DNA of 64,000 nucleotides from Coprococcus sp. OM04-5BH (GTDB lineage: Bacteria > Bacillota > Clostridia > Lachnospirales > Lachnospiraceae): NCBI RefSeq assembly GCF_003482105.1, contig NZ_QULM01000002.1, positions 305,486 to 369,485 on the forward strand, written 5' to 3'. A program made the translations under genes and the position numbers. This document shows, in pieces, positions 8,119 to 17,095 of the stretch; position 1 is the stretch's first letter; each line of letters starts with the position of its first letter. The notes beneath the pieces are model-generated. The model searched no databases, was not told where the DNA came from, and worked only from the letters and a program-made list of their open reading frames with translations.

Positions 8119-9426
8119 TTAAATAAATGCCACCATGTATAGTGGCAATGTGATTATTCCTTCCTCGCTTTCACCTATGTTTCCATCAACAAGCTTATAT
8201 CCGTAACAAATATCTTTATTATTTTTCATCAGAGCATTTAAAGAATTTGCGCGTGTATTTCCACTTTTAACTTCAATAGGAACTACGCTTCCATCCTTTT
8301 GAATAATTACGTCTATTTCTCTTTTTGATGTTTCATTCTTGTAGAAATATAATCGATATCCCTTCTTATAAAGTGCATCTGCTACTGCACATTCATATAT
8401 TCCACCTTTTGAATTACCCTCAAGAGTATTTTCTACAATGCGCTGCTTCAATGAAAAATCCTTCATTGCCATCAACAGAGACAGATCGGTTGTATATGCC
8501 CTGAAAAAATCATCTCTGGTATAATCATCCAGATCAAACCGGACATCTGTTACTAATTTGCACAGATGTACCATGTCTGCACGCAGCAGCCACTCAATGC
8601 TGGAATAATATTTTTGCGCTCTGGCTCCATGTTCAATTATCTTATATTGAAATTTATGATTTTCCTTGTCCAGTAGCTGTTTTGCAAGTGAGAGATAACA
8701 ATTCTCTGCTTTCACTTTTTCTTCAGAGCTGGCATAATGTGCTATATCATACTGGTACCCCTGCAAAAGACTCCTTTGTATCCTGTCTACCTCTCGAAAA
8801 TCCTTTGTGTCTACATACTTCTGTACAGCCTCTGGCATACCACCCACTGCAATATACTGTCTATAATAATTCATCATCTGCACATTAATTGCTTCAGGAA
8901 TAGCAGTTTTCGAAATCATGTAGCTGCACACATTCTTTATCATGTCGTCAGTAATTCCAAATCCCCAAAGAAATTCCTCAAAATCCATACCATGCATCTT
9001 AAGATAATCAACATAACCAACCGGATAAGAAGATGCACGTTTATAGTCGATTCCAAGAAGAGAACCCGATGCAATAACATCAAATCGATTGTCCGTTGCC
9101 CAGAATTTAAGCGACGTTATCGCTTCCTGACACTCCTGAATCTCGTCCAGAAAAATCATAGTTTTTCCAGGAATAATCTTCTTTTCAGGAAAGCGGAACC
9201 TCATAGCCATAACCATATTATCTACTGTAAGATCGCCCTCAAAAATATCCTTTGCAGAGATCATCTGTTTAAAATTTATTTCGACTAATTCCTCATAATG
9301 TTCCTCTGCAAATCGTTCTACGACATATGTTTTTCCTGTTTGTCTTGCCCCTTGTACCACAAGACATTTTTTTTCTTTAGACTCAACCCATTTTTTTATA
9401 AATTCACTTGCTTTTCTTTTTAACAT
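8119..9426 (-). CDS. AAA ATPase with DUF4143 domain
   Basis: A 435-residue P-loop ATPase of the AAA_14/DUF4143 type, a family widespread in gut anaerobes with unknown physiological role. Seen: Walker A VVQGARQTGKTYVV (about residues 23-36), Walker B KTMIFLDEIQE, sensor-like VIASGSLLGID, a helical middle region, and the DUF4143 domain with the nuclease-like segment EIDVIIQKDGSVVPIEVKSG, which resembles the D...ExK core of PD-(D/E)XK folds. The ATG at 9426 is preferred because AGAGGTGAAGTT precedes it. Its upstream region holds a family C hairpin element and a 32-bp phased repeat array, suggesting tight regulation. No toxin or antitoxin partner is adjacent. Confidence 0.9.
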   Translation of the reverse strand: MLKRKASEFIKKWVESKEKKCLVVQGARQTGKTYVVERFAEEHYEELVEINFKQMISAKDIFEGDLTVDNMVMAMRFRFPEKKIIPGKTMIFLDEIQECQEAITSLKFWATDNRFDVIASGSLLGIDYKRASSYPVGYVDYLKMHGMDFEEFLWGFGITDDMIKNVCSYMISKTAIPEAINVQMMNYYRQYIAVGGMPEAVQKYVDTKDFREVDRIQRSLLQGYQYDIAHYASSEEKVKAENCYLSLAKQLLDKENHKFQYKIIEHGARAQKYYSSIEWLLRADMVHLCKLVTDVRFDLDDYTRDDFFRAYTTDLSLLMAMKDFSLKQRIVENTLEGNSKGGIYECAVADALYKKGYRLYFYKNETSKREIDVIIQKDGSVVPIEVKSGNTRANSLNALMKNNKDICYGYKLVDGNIGESEEGIITLPLYMVAFI

Positions 9427-9448
9427 AACTTCACCTCTCGTATTGAAC

Positions 9449-9519
9449 ATCAGCCCATAATAAATCGCCTGCGGCGAGGGCTGACGCTACATGTCAAGTT
9501 ATCATAGAAAACTTGACAC
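9449..9519. repeat. Family C two-hairpin element, copy 2
   Basis: CAGCCC/GGGCTG around TCGCC/GGCGA, then GTCAAGTT/AACTTGAC. It shares GGGCTGACGCTACAT exactly with the copy at 51251. It lies in the 5' leader of the DUF4143 ATPase. Confidence 0.75.
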
Positions 9520-9595
9520 AATCATAAATCTGACACAGTCTAAATATTCCTATTGAAAATCACCAAAAACAGTTGTATCAGCAATCCAGAAAGTC

Positions 9596-9716
9596 AAAAT
9601 GTAGTTTTGTCAACATTTTTGAAAGTAAAAATATCATCATATCAACATTTTGCAATGTAAAAATGTAGTTTTATCAACATTTTAGAAAGCATAAATGTAG
9701 TTTTGTCAACATTTTT
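9596..9716. promoter_or_regulatory. Array of four inverted-repeat units with 32-bp period
   Basis: Units of the form AAATGT-N10-ACATTT start (ATGTAG or equivalent) at 9599, 9631, 9663 and 9695, each exactly 32 bases apart, or three helical turns. Copies 1, 3 and 4 are almost identical and copy 2 is degenerate in its left arm. It lies 170-290 bases upstream of the DUF4143 ATPase. It reads as a phased binding-site array and not as CRISPR, since there are no unique spacers. Confidence 0.7.
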
Positions 9717-9756
9717 GAATATTATAACACAAAATGGGATGCATTAAAAGCCCAAC

Positions 9757-9793
9757 TTAAAACAGACTAGAACTTGTGAAAGTCACGGTCTGT
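9757..9793 (-). terminator. Possible terminator of the sigma-like membrane protein gene
   Basis: Minus strand ACAGAC / GTCTGT stem with an inner TGACTT/AAGTT pairing, followed by TTTTAAG. Weak stem, modest support. Confidence 0.4.
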
Positions 9794-9828
9794 ATATTTT
9801 CCAACTGCTTAGATTTAATGTCATTATC

Positions 9829-11790
9829 CTAATCCTGCTGTAATGGGCTGTAGTCATCTATATCATACTGTGGCACATCCTGTACCACTCCCCAGCCAGT
9901 GTATTTACTAGGAAGAGCCCTGCCGCTCTCATCATAGGTCACAGTCTCCTCCGACAAGGCAGATACTACTCCCATATTGTAATCAACTGTGGTTACATAC
10001 ATGTTTCCATTCATTCTGCCATAGCAATAATAAAATATACCTTTATCAGTATATACAAACCCTCCCTCAATCTTTTCAATCTCATTCTTAGCCTTTACAA
10101 GCCGGTCTCCCTTATTTATATACACTTCAAAACAATTCTGTAATATAGGCTGTCCATTATCTAAAGGATAATATATTACAAGATCCTCAGCACCATCCCC
10201 ATTAAAATCATATAACTGATATGTGACCTTATACGAATCATTATTGTATACCGGCTGACCCTCATACTGTGTAGTATCAACAGACTTCAATGTCTTTATG
10301 AACATATCTGCCTGTCCGGATTTAGTCCTATCTGCCTTCTTATCCTGTCCATTATCATCAAGCTGATCTCCGAAATTATCCTTTATAGAACCTGCAAGGA
10401 TCTCCCTAACCTGATACTTTCCATCCTCCTTAGGTGATAGAACTGCAGTTCTCACAACATCATAGTTATCTTCTGGATCTGCTATCTTTCGAAGCATAAA
10501 GTTATACTCCACATACATATCCTCTCCCGGCATGTATCTGCTGTCAAGAATCTCCGCATCATTGTCTCTTGAGCCTGTCACTGCTGTATATATGCTGATT
10601 TCATCCCCATTAACCTCTGCATAATAAGGATCATTGCAATTCTTTTCTGTACACAGATCATCTGTCACAACAGACAAATAATCATTTACGTCCTGCAGCT
10701 TGTATACTGTTTTTTCTGCTTCTGTCCTCACTGGCTGCAGCTCACATTTACTACGTCCATTAGTCAGATAAAGAAGCGTGATATCACCATTTTTGATCTC
10801 CTTAATATCATCATTCATGCCACCTTTTTCTGACACATATGCCAGCATGAATTCAAACTCTGGCTTAGTAAGTCCACCCTTTAAGATCTTAGACCATTCG
10901 TCATCTGCTACAGGTGCATATGCTGCCTCTGTAGTGACCTCTGTGGTCTCTTCTGTTGTGACCTCGGTTGTTTCTGATGAGGCAACCTCTGTGGTATTTT
11001 CTGATGTTGCTTCTGTTGTGGTCTCAACCTTATTCTTTTTATCATTGTGATTTACAATGGCTCCGGTAACTGCACCACCTACTACACCGACAGCTATTAC
11101 GCCACATACAACCTTAAAGCCTATTGTTCCTACAATTCCACCCTTGGCGGCTCCTGTAGCGCCTGCTGCTGCCGCTGCCTTTCCGGCTCCGGCCGCTTTT
11201 CCTGCTCCGGCAGCTGCTCTTCCTGCCTCTGCTGCTTTTCCTGCTCCGGCGGCTGCCTTTCCTACGCCTGCCTCGGTCATGCTGCCAGCCACACCATTAC
11301 CTGCCATTGCTTTACCTGTGGCTGTTCCAACAGCATTTCCTGCCATTTCTCCGGCCTGACTTCCAACTGCACCGGTATTCACTGCGGCAGCTGCATTTGC
11401 ATTTAAGACATTTCCGGCGGCTGAACCTCCAACTGCTGCTCCGGCTCCGGCAGAGGCACCGACTATGACTCCACCAACCGCTGACTTATCATCATCCGAC
11501 TCAAGCTCAGCAACCTTTCTGGTCGCTATATCATCAACTACATTTACCAGCCAGCCGTCAAACTGATTAATATTTGTCACATATTTTATATTTGCAAATA
11601 CAAATTCATAGGCTTCCTTAAGAATGTCCTGTATGAACTTCTCCTTATCCTGCTCAGCCATCTCAATGTTTGAAATATTACCATACACCCGCGTATACTG
11701 GTCTTTGTAAGTGTTGTAGTAAATGTAATTTAATCCCTCCTGATCTCCTGCCTGTGCAGCAGGAATTGCTTCGCTAATATTATTTATCAT
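9829..11790 (-). CDS. Membrane protein with N-terminal sigma-70 region-2-like domain
   Basis: A 653-residue protein of unusual build. Residues about 5-95 resemble region 2 of ECF sigma factors (AAQAGDQEGLNYIYYNTYKD, then FIQDILKEAYEFVFANI and FDGWLVNVVDDIATRK), but no region 4 follows. Residues about 104-222 are Ala/Gly/Lys low complexity with AGKAA repeats. Residues about 222-246 form a transmembrane helix, then a Thr/Glu stalk (TTEVTTEE), then an outside domain of about 350 residues with an EF-hand-like DFNGDGAEDLVIYY loop. This suggests an inside sigma-like head tethered to an outside sensor. The ATG at 11790 is chosen because AAGAGGG lies six bases before it. The family is not named here, and function is inferred. 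Confidence 0.75.
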   Translation of the reverse strand: MINNISEAIPAAQAGDQEGLNYIYYNTYKDQYTRVYGNISNIEMAEQDKEKFIQDILKEAYEFVFANIKYVTNINQFDGWLVNVVDDIATRKVAELESDDDKSAVGGVIVGASAGAGAAVGGSAAGNVLNANAAAAVNTGAVGSQAGEMAGNAVGTATGKAMAGNGVAGSMTEAGVGKAAAGAGKAAEAGRAAAGAGKAAGAGKAAAAAGATGAAKGGIVGTIGFKVVCGVIAVGVVGGAVTGAIVNHNDKKNKVETTTEATSENTTEVASSETTEVTTEETTEVTTEAAYAPVADDEWSKILKGGLTKPEFEFMLAYVSEKGGMNDDIKEIKNGDITLLYLTNGRSKCELQPVRTEAEKTVYKLQDVNDYLSVVTDDLCTEKNCNDPYYAEVNGDEISIYTAVTGSRDNDAEILDSRYMPGEDMYVEYNFMLRKIADPEDNYDVVRTAVLSPKEDGKYQVREILAGSIKDNFGDQLDDNGQDKKADRTKSGQADMFIKTLKSVDTTQYEGQPVYNNDSYKVTYQLYDFNGDGAEDLVIYYPLDNGQPILQNCFEVYINKGDRLVKAKNEIEKIEGGFVYTDKGIFYYCYGRMNGNMYVTTVDYNMGVVSALSEETVTYDESGRALPSKYTGWGVVQDVPQYDIDDYSPLQQD

Positions 11791-11814
11791 TTTCATCCCT
11801 CTTTCGTATGTGTT

Positions 11815-11870
11815 TTCAATATGTGTTTTCAACACACGAGCATAATCTCTCGGCGACAGTTCGTAAACAC
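11815..11870. repeat. Family D element (partial)
   Basis: TGTGTTTTCAACACA hairpin, then GAGCATAATCTCTCGGCGACAG. Resembles the element at 51839-51912. It lies directly upstream of the sigma-like gene's ribosome site. Confidence 0.5.
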
Positions 11871-12035
11871 CATTCTAAATGCGTCTTCGACACTTAGTGC
11901 TTCCTCCTATGCATGGATAATACCCCAACACACTATACCATTTTTTTGCGATTTTTTCATCTCAAAATACAAAACAGCCGCTACCTAAAACAGCAAAATG
12001 CTTACAATTTGGTTCGGGAAGATTAAATTTCACAA

Positions 12036-12087
12036 TAAAAAACCTCCACGGGTCAGATCTTATAGCTTGTCCTACATCATGAAGGTT
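12036..12087 (-). terminator. Terminator of the suf operon
   Basis: Minus strand AACCTTCA pairs with TGGAGGTT (one G-T pair) around a long loop and is followed by TTTTTTATT, just past the sufU stop. Confidence 0.6.
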
Positions 12088-12103
12088 ATTTTTATAAACT
12101 TAT

Positions 12104-12535
12104 TTAATTTGCCTTTTTACTCAGAGCCTCATCTAGGGTATGCCAGCCAAGCACCGCACATTTTACCCTTGCAGGCATGTGGGATATATCCTTAAGAGCT
12201 GATGCTTCTTCAAGCTCGTCTATTTCCTCGTCGCTTGCCTCACCCTTGATCATCCGAAAGAACAGATCACCAAGATGTCTGGCCTCTTCCTCTGATCTGC
12301 CGATTATCATTCCAAGCATAATGTCCGCTGACGCCTGGGAGATGGCACATCCGTCTCCTACAAATGCACCATCCTCTATAATTCCATTTTCAACCTTTAA
12401 CTTAAGCCATATATCGTCTCCACAGTTGGGATTGACTCCCTCAAGGACGATATTCGCATCCGGGAGATCATGCTTAAAATCCGGTCTCATATTATGCTCT
12501 GTAAGTATCTCATTGTAAAATATTCTATTCGCCAT
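12104..12535 (-). CDS. sufU: SufU, zinc-dependent sulfur-transfer scaffold
   Basis: SufU takes persulfide sulfur from SufS and feeds it to the SufBCD scaffold. The 143-residue protein has the three conserved cysteines in NPNCGDD, GDGCAIS and RVKCAVLGWHT plus the adjacent Asp that together bind zinc. The long insertion of about 20 residues before the last cysteine (GEASDEEIDELEEASAL) is the SufU hallmark against IscU. The ATG at 12535 has AGAAGGAG eight bases upstream and lies within the last codons of sufS (11-base overlap), so translation is coupled. Last gene of the suf operon. Confidence 0.95.
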   Translation of the reverse strand: MANRIFYNEILTEHNMRPDFKHDLPDANIVLEGVNPNCGDDIWLKLKVENGIIEDGAFVGDGCAISQASADIMLGMIIGRSEEEARHLGDLFFRMIKGEASDEEIDELEEASALKDISHMPARVKCAVLGWHTLDEALSKKAN

Positions 12536-13742
12536 AGCCCATACTCCTTCTGACTCCTGCCACACTCTTTACAAATGCGTCAACTTCTTCCTCCGTATTG
12601 TAGAACATAAAGCTTGCCCTGGTAGCATTGTGCACGCCAAGATAGGTAAGAAGCGGCTGGGCACAGTGATGGCCTGCCCTTACATCTATGCCATCTGAGG
12701 CAAGTATCTCACTTACATCGTGAGGATGAACTCCATCTATTAAGAACGCTACTATTCCTGTGTGATTTGCAGGGTCATCCGAACCGAGAACAGTAACGTG
12801 AGGAACCCTGGCAAGCCCCTTCATTGCTCTCTTTGTAAGTGCCTGCTCACGCTCTTCTATATAGCCAAATCCAACGCTCTCCACATACTTTATGGCAGCC
12901 GCAAGTCCAACAGCTCCGGCAGCATTGACAGTTCCTGCCTCGAACTTATGAGGAAGCTCAGCATACACTGCGCCTTCTCTTGTAACTGACTGGATCATCT
13001 CGCCACCTGTAAGGAACGGCGGCATTTTATCAAGCAGTTCCTTTCTGCCGTAAAGAACACCTATACCCATAGGTCCCATTAATTTGTGACCTGAAAATGC
13101 AAGAAAATCAACGTCCAGCGCCTGGACATCTGTAGCCATGTGTGGCACGCTCTGGGCACCGTCAACCACTACAACTGCTCCAACCTCATGGGCAAGTCTT
13201 ACAACCTTTTCTATAGGATTGACACAGCCAAGGACATTTGACACCTGGGTCATGGCAACCAGCTTAGTCCTGGAATTGATCCCTTCTTTTAAAGTTTCCT
13301 CTGCAAATGTTCCGTCCTTCTCACACTCAAGATATCTAAGGGTTGCTCCGGTCTGCTTCGCTACCATCTGCCATGGCAGCATATTGCTGTGATGTTCCAT
13401 GATGGTTATGGCGATCTCGTCTCCTGCCTTAATGTTGTTAAGTCCATAGCTGTAAGCAATAAGATTAATGCTCTCTGTGGTATTTCTCGTGAAGATGATC
13501 TCCTGCTCTGACCTGGCATTGATGAACGCCTTCACAACAGTCCTTGAATCTTCATAGCGTTTGGTAGCCTCAAGACTCAATGGGTAGAAACCCCGGAGAG
13601 GATTGGCATTTGCCTCCTCGTAGAACTTCTTCTCAGCTTCTATGACCACTGCAGGTCTCTGGGATGTAGCTGCATTATCTATATAAATGGTGTCGTTATT
13701 CTGAAGAAGGGGGAAATCCTTCCTATACTTCTTCTCTGTCAT
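12525..13742 (-). CDS. sufS: Cysteine desulfurase SufS
   Basis: PLP enzyme that removes sulfur from cysteine, leaving alanine and an enzyme persulfide. The 405 residues show the class V aminotransferase fold. The PLP lysine is in DFLAFSGHKLMGPMG (about residue 225), the co-substrate loop is FTRNTTESINLIAYS, and the catalytic cysteine is in DVRAGHHCAQPLL (about residue 362). It overlaps sufD by 20 bases and sufU by 11 bases, as expected for coupled translation in the sufCBDSU order. Confidence 0.97.
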   Translation of the reverse strand: MTEKKYRKDFPLLQNNDTIYIDNAATSQRPAVVIEAEKKFYEEANANPLRGFYPLSLEATKRYEDSRTVVKAFINARSEQEIIFTRNTTESINLIAYSYGLNNIKAGDEIAITIMEHHSNMLPWQMVAKQTGATLRYLECEKDGTFAEETLKEGINSRTKLVAMTQVSNVLGCVNPIEKVVRLAHEVGAVVVVDGAQSVPHMATDVQALDVDFLAFSGHKLMGPMGIGVLYGRKELLDKMPPFLTGGEMIQSVTREGAVYAELPHKFEAGTVNAAGAVGLAAAIKYVESVGFGYIEEREQALTKRAMKGLARVPHVTVLGSDDPANHTGIVAFLIDGVHPHDVSEILASDGIDVRAGHHCAQPLLTYLGVHNATRASFMFYNTEEEVDAFVKSVAGVRRSMGYGE

Positions 13743-14823
13743 ATCCCATCACCTCCGCTAACTGCTCCTCTACAAGCTTCTCAGTAACCTCGTCATTTAT
13801 CTTTCTGTATAAGACTTCCATCTTACCCTTGGTCATGATATCCTCTGCCAGCTCCTGATCAATGCCTCTGGAAGCGAAGTAGAACATGGTCTCCTCATCA
13901 AGCTCGCCGATGGTTGCACCGTGGGAGCCTTCCACATCCTCCTCAGCACAGAGGATAACAGGAATTGTTTTATTCACCACATTGTCACCAAGAAGGAGAA
14001 CATTCTCTGTCTCAGCTCCAACTGACTGTGATGAACCATTCTTGAAATCAATGGTGCCACGGAAGGTCTTCTCTGCCTCGTCCTTCAGGGTTCCATCCAC
14101 CTGGATCTCACTGCCTGTCTTCTTGCCAAGGTGATTTACCACAAGATTTATGTCAACCACCTGTTTGTTCTGCCCCAGGTAGCCTATTGACTTTTCTGTA
14201 TGTGCCTTGTCACCCTTAAGGTCTGTTCTTATACCATTGTAGAGATTTCCCTTACCTGCAAATATCTGCAACACCTCTAAGTCTGCATTTTCCTCGCACA
14301 CACAGCCCACATCATTAAGTAAAGTCTGATCTTCAAGGAATATCTGCACAAGTCTCACCCTGCTGTTCTTCTCTGCCTGAACCAGTGTACGGAAGGCAAT
14401 GCTGCCATTTCCACCCTTGCCAAATGTCTCTATAACAGACACGCTGGAATTTTCCTTTCCATGGATCTTCAGAACTCCGGCAGATGAAGTTTTGTTCGAT
14501 GTTATGTCAACGTGAACCACTTTCTCACATACACCTGAATTACTGTCTGCAGCTTCTGCATTGTCTGAATTTCCAAAGCTAAGTGCTGCCACATTAGCTT
14601 TACCGTTTTCCCCTGCAAATATTACATCCGCAGCCTCTCCGGCACCTGTCTTTATATCTCCCCAGATGTCAGCGTCCTTAGCTTTTTCATTATTATCTTC
14701 TTTTATCTCTATATTACATGGCCCTATATCCATGTTCCATTTTACATTTACATCATTGAGCCGCAGCCAGTTCCAGGTTATAGATGGCAGCGGATTTATC
14801 TTAAATTCTTCTATTTGTCCCAT
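13723..14823 (-). CDS. sufD: Fe-S assembly scaffold subunit SufD
   Basis: Partner of SufB in the SufBCD scaffold. The 366 residues form the beta-helix core of SufB/SufD proteins, and the C-terminal helical domain ends in FASRGIDQELAEDIMTKGKMEV, here cut into its recognisable parts YFASRGIDQELAEDI and KGKMEVL. HGATIGELDEETMFY carries the histidine thought to be involved in cluster assembly at the SufB-SufD interface. The start follows AGGAGGAACTGACA. The N-terminal half is divergent and carries little recognisable similarity. This is usual for SufD. Confidence 0.93.
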   Translation of the reverse strand: MGQIEEFKINPLPSITWNWLRLNDVNVKWNMDIGPCNIEIKEDNNEKAKDADIWGDIKTGAGEAADVIFAGENGKANVAALSFGNSDNAEAADSNSGVCEKVVHVDITSNKTSSAGVLKIHGKENSSVSVIETFGKGGNGSIAFRTLVQAEKNSRVRLVQIFLEDQTLLNDVGCVCEENADLEVLQIFAGKGNLYNGIRTDLKGDKAHTEKSIGYLGQNKQVVDINLVVNHLGKKTGSEIQVDGTLKDEAEKTFRGTIDFKNGSSQSVGAETENVLLLGDNVVNKTIPVILCAEEDVEGSHGATIGELDEETMFYFASRGIDQELAEDIMTKGKMEVLYRKINDEVTEKLVEEQLAEVMGYDREEV

Positions 14824-14869
14824 TGTCAGTTCCTCCTAATCTTATATCGGGGTAAAGGGGTGCCTCCTC

Positions 14870-16276
14870 TTAACCTATACTGCCCTTCATCTCAAGACGT
14901 ATCAGATTGTTCATCTCAAGAGCATACTCAAGCGGCAGCTCCTTAGATACATTATCTGCGAATCCACTTACAATACATGCCCTTGCGTCCTCCTCGCTCA
15001 TGCCTCTTGACATAAGGTAGAACACTGCCTCATCACTGATACTTCCGATCTGTGCCTCATGACCGATATTTGCCTTTCTTGTACGAACATCCATGGCAGG
15101 AATAGTATCTGAACGGGATATGGAGTCAAGCATAAGTGACTGACATGAAACAGCCGACTTGGAGTTCTCCGCTTCCTTGGTGACCACAACAGATGAACGG
15201 AATGTGCTTATTCCTCCATCCTTTGATATTGATCTGGTGTTCATGTATGAACTTGTATCCGGTGCCGCATGTACTACCTTTGCTCCTGTGTCCAGGTTCT
15301 GTCCCTTTCCTGCAAATGTCACACCTGTAAATTCCATTCTTGAGCCCTTTCCCTTAAGTATGCTCATAGGATACAGGTAGGATACATGGGAGCCAAATGA
15401 ACCTGAAACCCACTCAATGGTTCCGCCCTCTTCAACAATGGCTCTCTTGGTGTTCAGGTTGTACATATTCTTTGACCAGTTCTCAATGGTAGAATATCTG
15501 AGCTTCGCATTCTTTCCTACAAATAACTCAACGCAGCCTGCATGAAGATTTGCCACGTTGTACTTAGGTGCTGAACATCCCTCTATGAAATGAAGGTCTG
15601 CTCCCTCATCAACAATGATCAGTGTGTGCTCAAACTGTCCTGCACCTGCTGCATTAAGTCTGAAATATGACTGGAGGGGAATATCGACCTTAACTCCCTT
15701 AGGAACATATACAAATGATCCGCCGGACCACACTGCTCCATGAAGTGCTGCAAATTTGTGATCGTGTGGAGTTACAAGCTTCATGAAATGCTCCTTCACC
15801 ATATCTGCAAATTCTCCGTTTAAGGCACTCTCCATATCTGTATATACAACACCCTTGGCAGCAACCTCTTCACGGACATTATGATATACAAGCTCTGAAT
15901 CATACTGAGCTCCCACACCTGCCAGGGATTTACGCTCTGCCTGAGGTATACCCAGACGCTCAAAGGTGTTCTTAATATCCTCAGGAACATCCTTCCAGTC
16001 TGCCTTCATATTGGTATTTGGTCTTACATAAGTAACAATGTTGTCAATGTTAAGACCTTCTATAGATGGTCCCCAGTCAGGAACCGGTATTTCATTATAT
16101 AATTTCAAAGAGTCAAGTCTGAACTGTCTCATCCATTCCGGATCATGCTTCTCGGCAGACAACTGTTCAACTATCTCCGGAGTAAGTCCTGCCTTTAACT
16201 TGTATGCGTCCTTATCGTCATATTTGAAATCATATATATTTCTGTCTATGTCTTCTACATATGTCTTTTCTTTCAT
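14870..16276 (-). CDS. sufB: Fe-S assembly scaffold subunit SufB
   Basis: Main scaffold on which new Fe-S clusters form. The 468-residue protein has the expected size and motifs: KGVKVDIPLQSYFRLNA, HFIEGCSAPKY, VELFVGKNAKLRYSTIENW, and the C-terminal ANIGHEAQIGSISDEAVFYL followed by SRGMSEEDARACIVSGF. It is the most conserved protein of the operon and lies between sufC (24 bases away) and sufD (46 bases away). Its N-terminus (YEDIDR-like, IYDFKYDD) is typical of Clostridia. Confidence 0.97.
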   Translation of the reverse strand: MKEKTYVEDIDRNIYDFKYDDKDAYKLKAGLTPEIVEQLSAEKHDPEWMRQFRLDSLKLYNEIPVPDWGPSIEGLNIDNIVTYVRPNTNMKADWKDVPEDIKNTFERLGIPQAERKSLAGVGAQYDSELVYHNVREEVAAKGVVYTDMESALNGEFADMVKEHFMKLVTPHDHKFAALHGAVWSGGSFVYVPKGVKVDIPLQSYFRLNAAGAGQFEHTLIIVDEGADLHFIEGCSAPKYNVANLHAGCVELFVGKNAKLRYSTIENWSKNMYNLNTKRAIVEEGGTIEWVSGSFGSHVSYLYPMSILKGKGSRMEFTGVTFAGKGQNLDTGAKVVHAAPDTSSYMNTRSISKDGGISTFRSSVVVTKEAENSKSAVSCQSLMLDSISRSDTIPAMDVRTRKANIGHEAQIGSISDEAVFYLMSRGMSEEDARACIVSGFADNVSKELPLEYALEMNNLIRLEMKGSIG

Positions 16277-16300
16277 CTTCGTCTACAGACTCCTTCCCGG

Positions 16301-17059
16301 TTATTCTGTCTTCTCGTTCTCATATCTGCCGAAGCCTTCACGATTGATCTCATCAACCAGGGAGGCGTCACCGGTCTTGATCATTTTACCCTCAACCATT
16401 ACATGGGTGTAATCAACTGAAAGTGACTCAAGGATCTTGGTACTGTGGGTGATTATCAAAAGACTGCCGTCACAGGTCTTCTGATATGCCTCAATTCCTG
16501 CTGATACAGTACGAACAGCGTCTACATCAAGACCTGAGTCTGTCTCATCAAGTATTGCAAGAGATGGCTTAAGCATAAGCAACTGTAATATCTCTGCCTT
16601 CTTCTTCTCACCACCGGAGAAGCCTACATTCAGATCTCTCTCTGCATATGAAGGATCCATCTGGAGAAGCTCCATTGTCTTCTCCAATTCCTTCTTGAAA
16701 TCCCAGAGACGTATTCTCTTTCCTGTCTTCTGCTCAAGAGCACTTCTTATAAATGAACTAAGGGTAACTCCCGGAACCTCAAGAGGGTTCTGGAAGGAAA
16801 GGAACATACCTGATTTTGCTCTGAAATCTACAGCTTCTTCTGTGATGTTCTGTCCCTTAAACCATATCTCTCCTTCTGTTACTGTATATCTTGGATTCCC
16901 CATCAATGCATAGCCAAGTGTTGACTTACCTGTTCCGTTAGGTCCCATAAGTACGTGAGTCTCTCCTGTTCCTATGCTAAGATCAACGCCATGTAAGATT
17001 TCCTTATCCTCAACATTTACATGGAGATTTTTAACTGTTAATAACTGATTGTCTGACAT
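16301..17059 (-). CDS. sufC: Fe-S assembly ATPase SufC
   Basis: Soluble ABC-type ATPase that drives conformational change in SufB-SufD. Walker A is MGPNGTGKSTLGYAL (about residues 37-51), the signature is FSGGEKKKAEILQ, and Walker B is SLAILDETDSGLDVDA, the DETDSGLD form being diagnostic of SufC. The length of 252 residues is standard. The ATG follows AAGGAGGACATATC. First structural gene after the Rrf2 regulator. Confidence 0.97.
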   Translation of the reverse strand: MSDNQLLTVKNLHVNVEDKEILHGVDLSIGTGETHVLMGPNGTGKSTLGYALMGNPRYTVTEGEIWFKGQNITEEAVDFRAKSGMFLSFQNPLEVPGVTLSSFIRSALEQKTGKRIRLWDFKKELEKTMELLQMDPSYAERDLNVGFSGGEKKKAEILQLLMLKPSLAILDETDSGLDVDAVRTVSAGIEAYQKTCDGSLLIITHSTKILESLSVDYTHVMVEGKMIKTGDASLVDEINREGFGRYENEKTE

Positions 17060-17095
17060 GATATGTCCTCCTTAATATTTTTATCATTTTATTCC

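Noticed and set aside
9596..9716. CRISPR-like array
   Set aside because: Units are 32 bases including the separating bases; these gaps are similar to one another and only about 10 bases, and no cas genes are near.
11047..11406. Cysteine/serine-rich plus-strand frame
   Set aside because: It is the reverse reading of the Ala/Gly/Lys-rich tract of the minus-strand gene, whose GCC/GGC codons produce it. No ribosome site.
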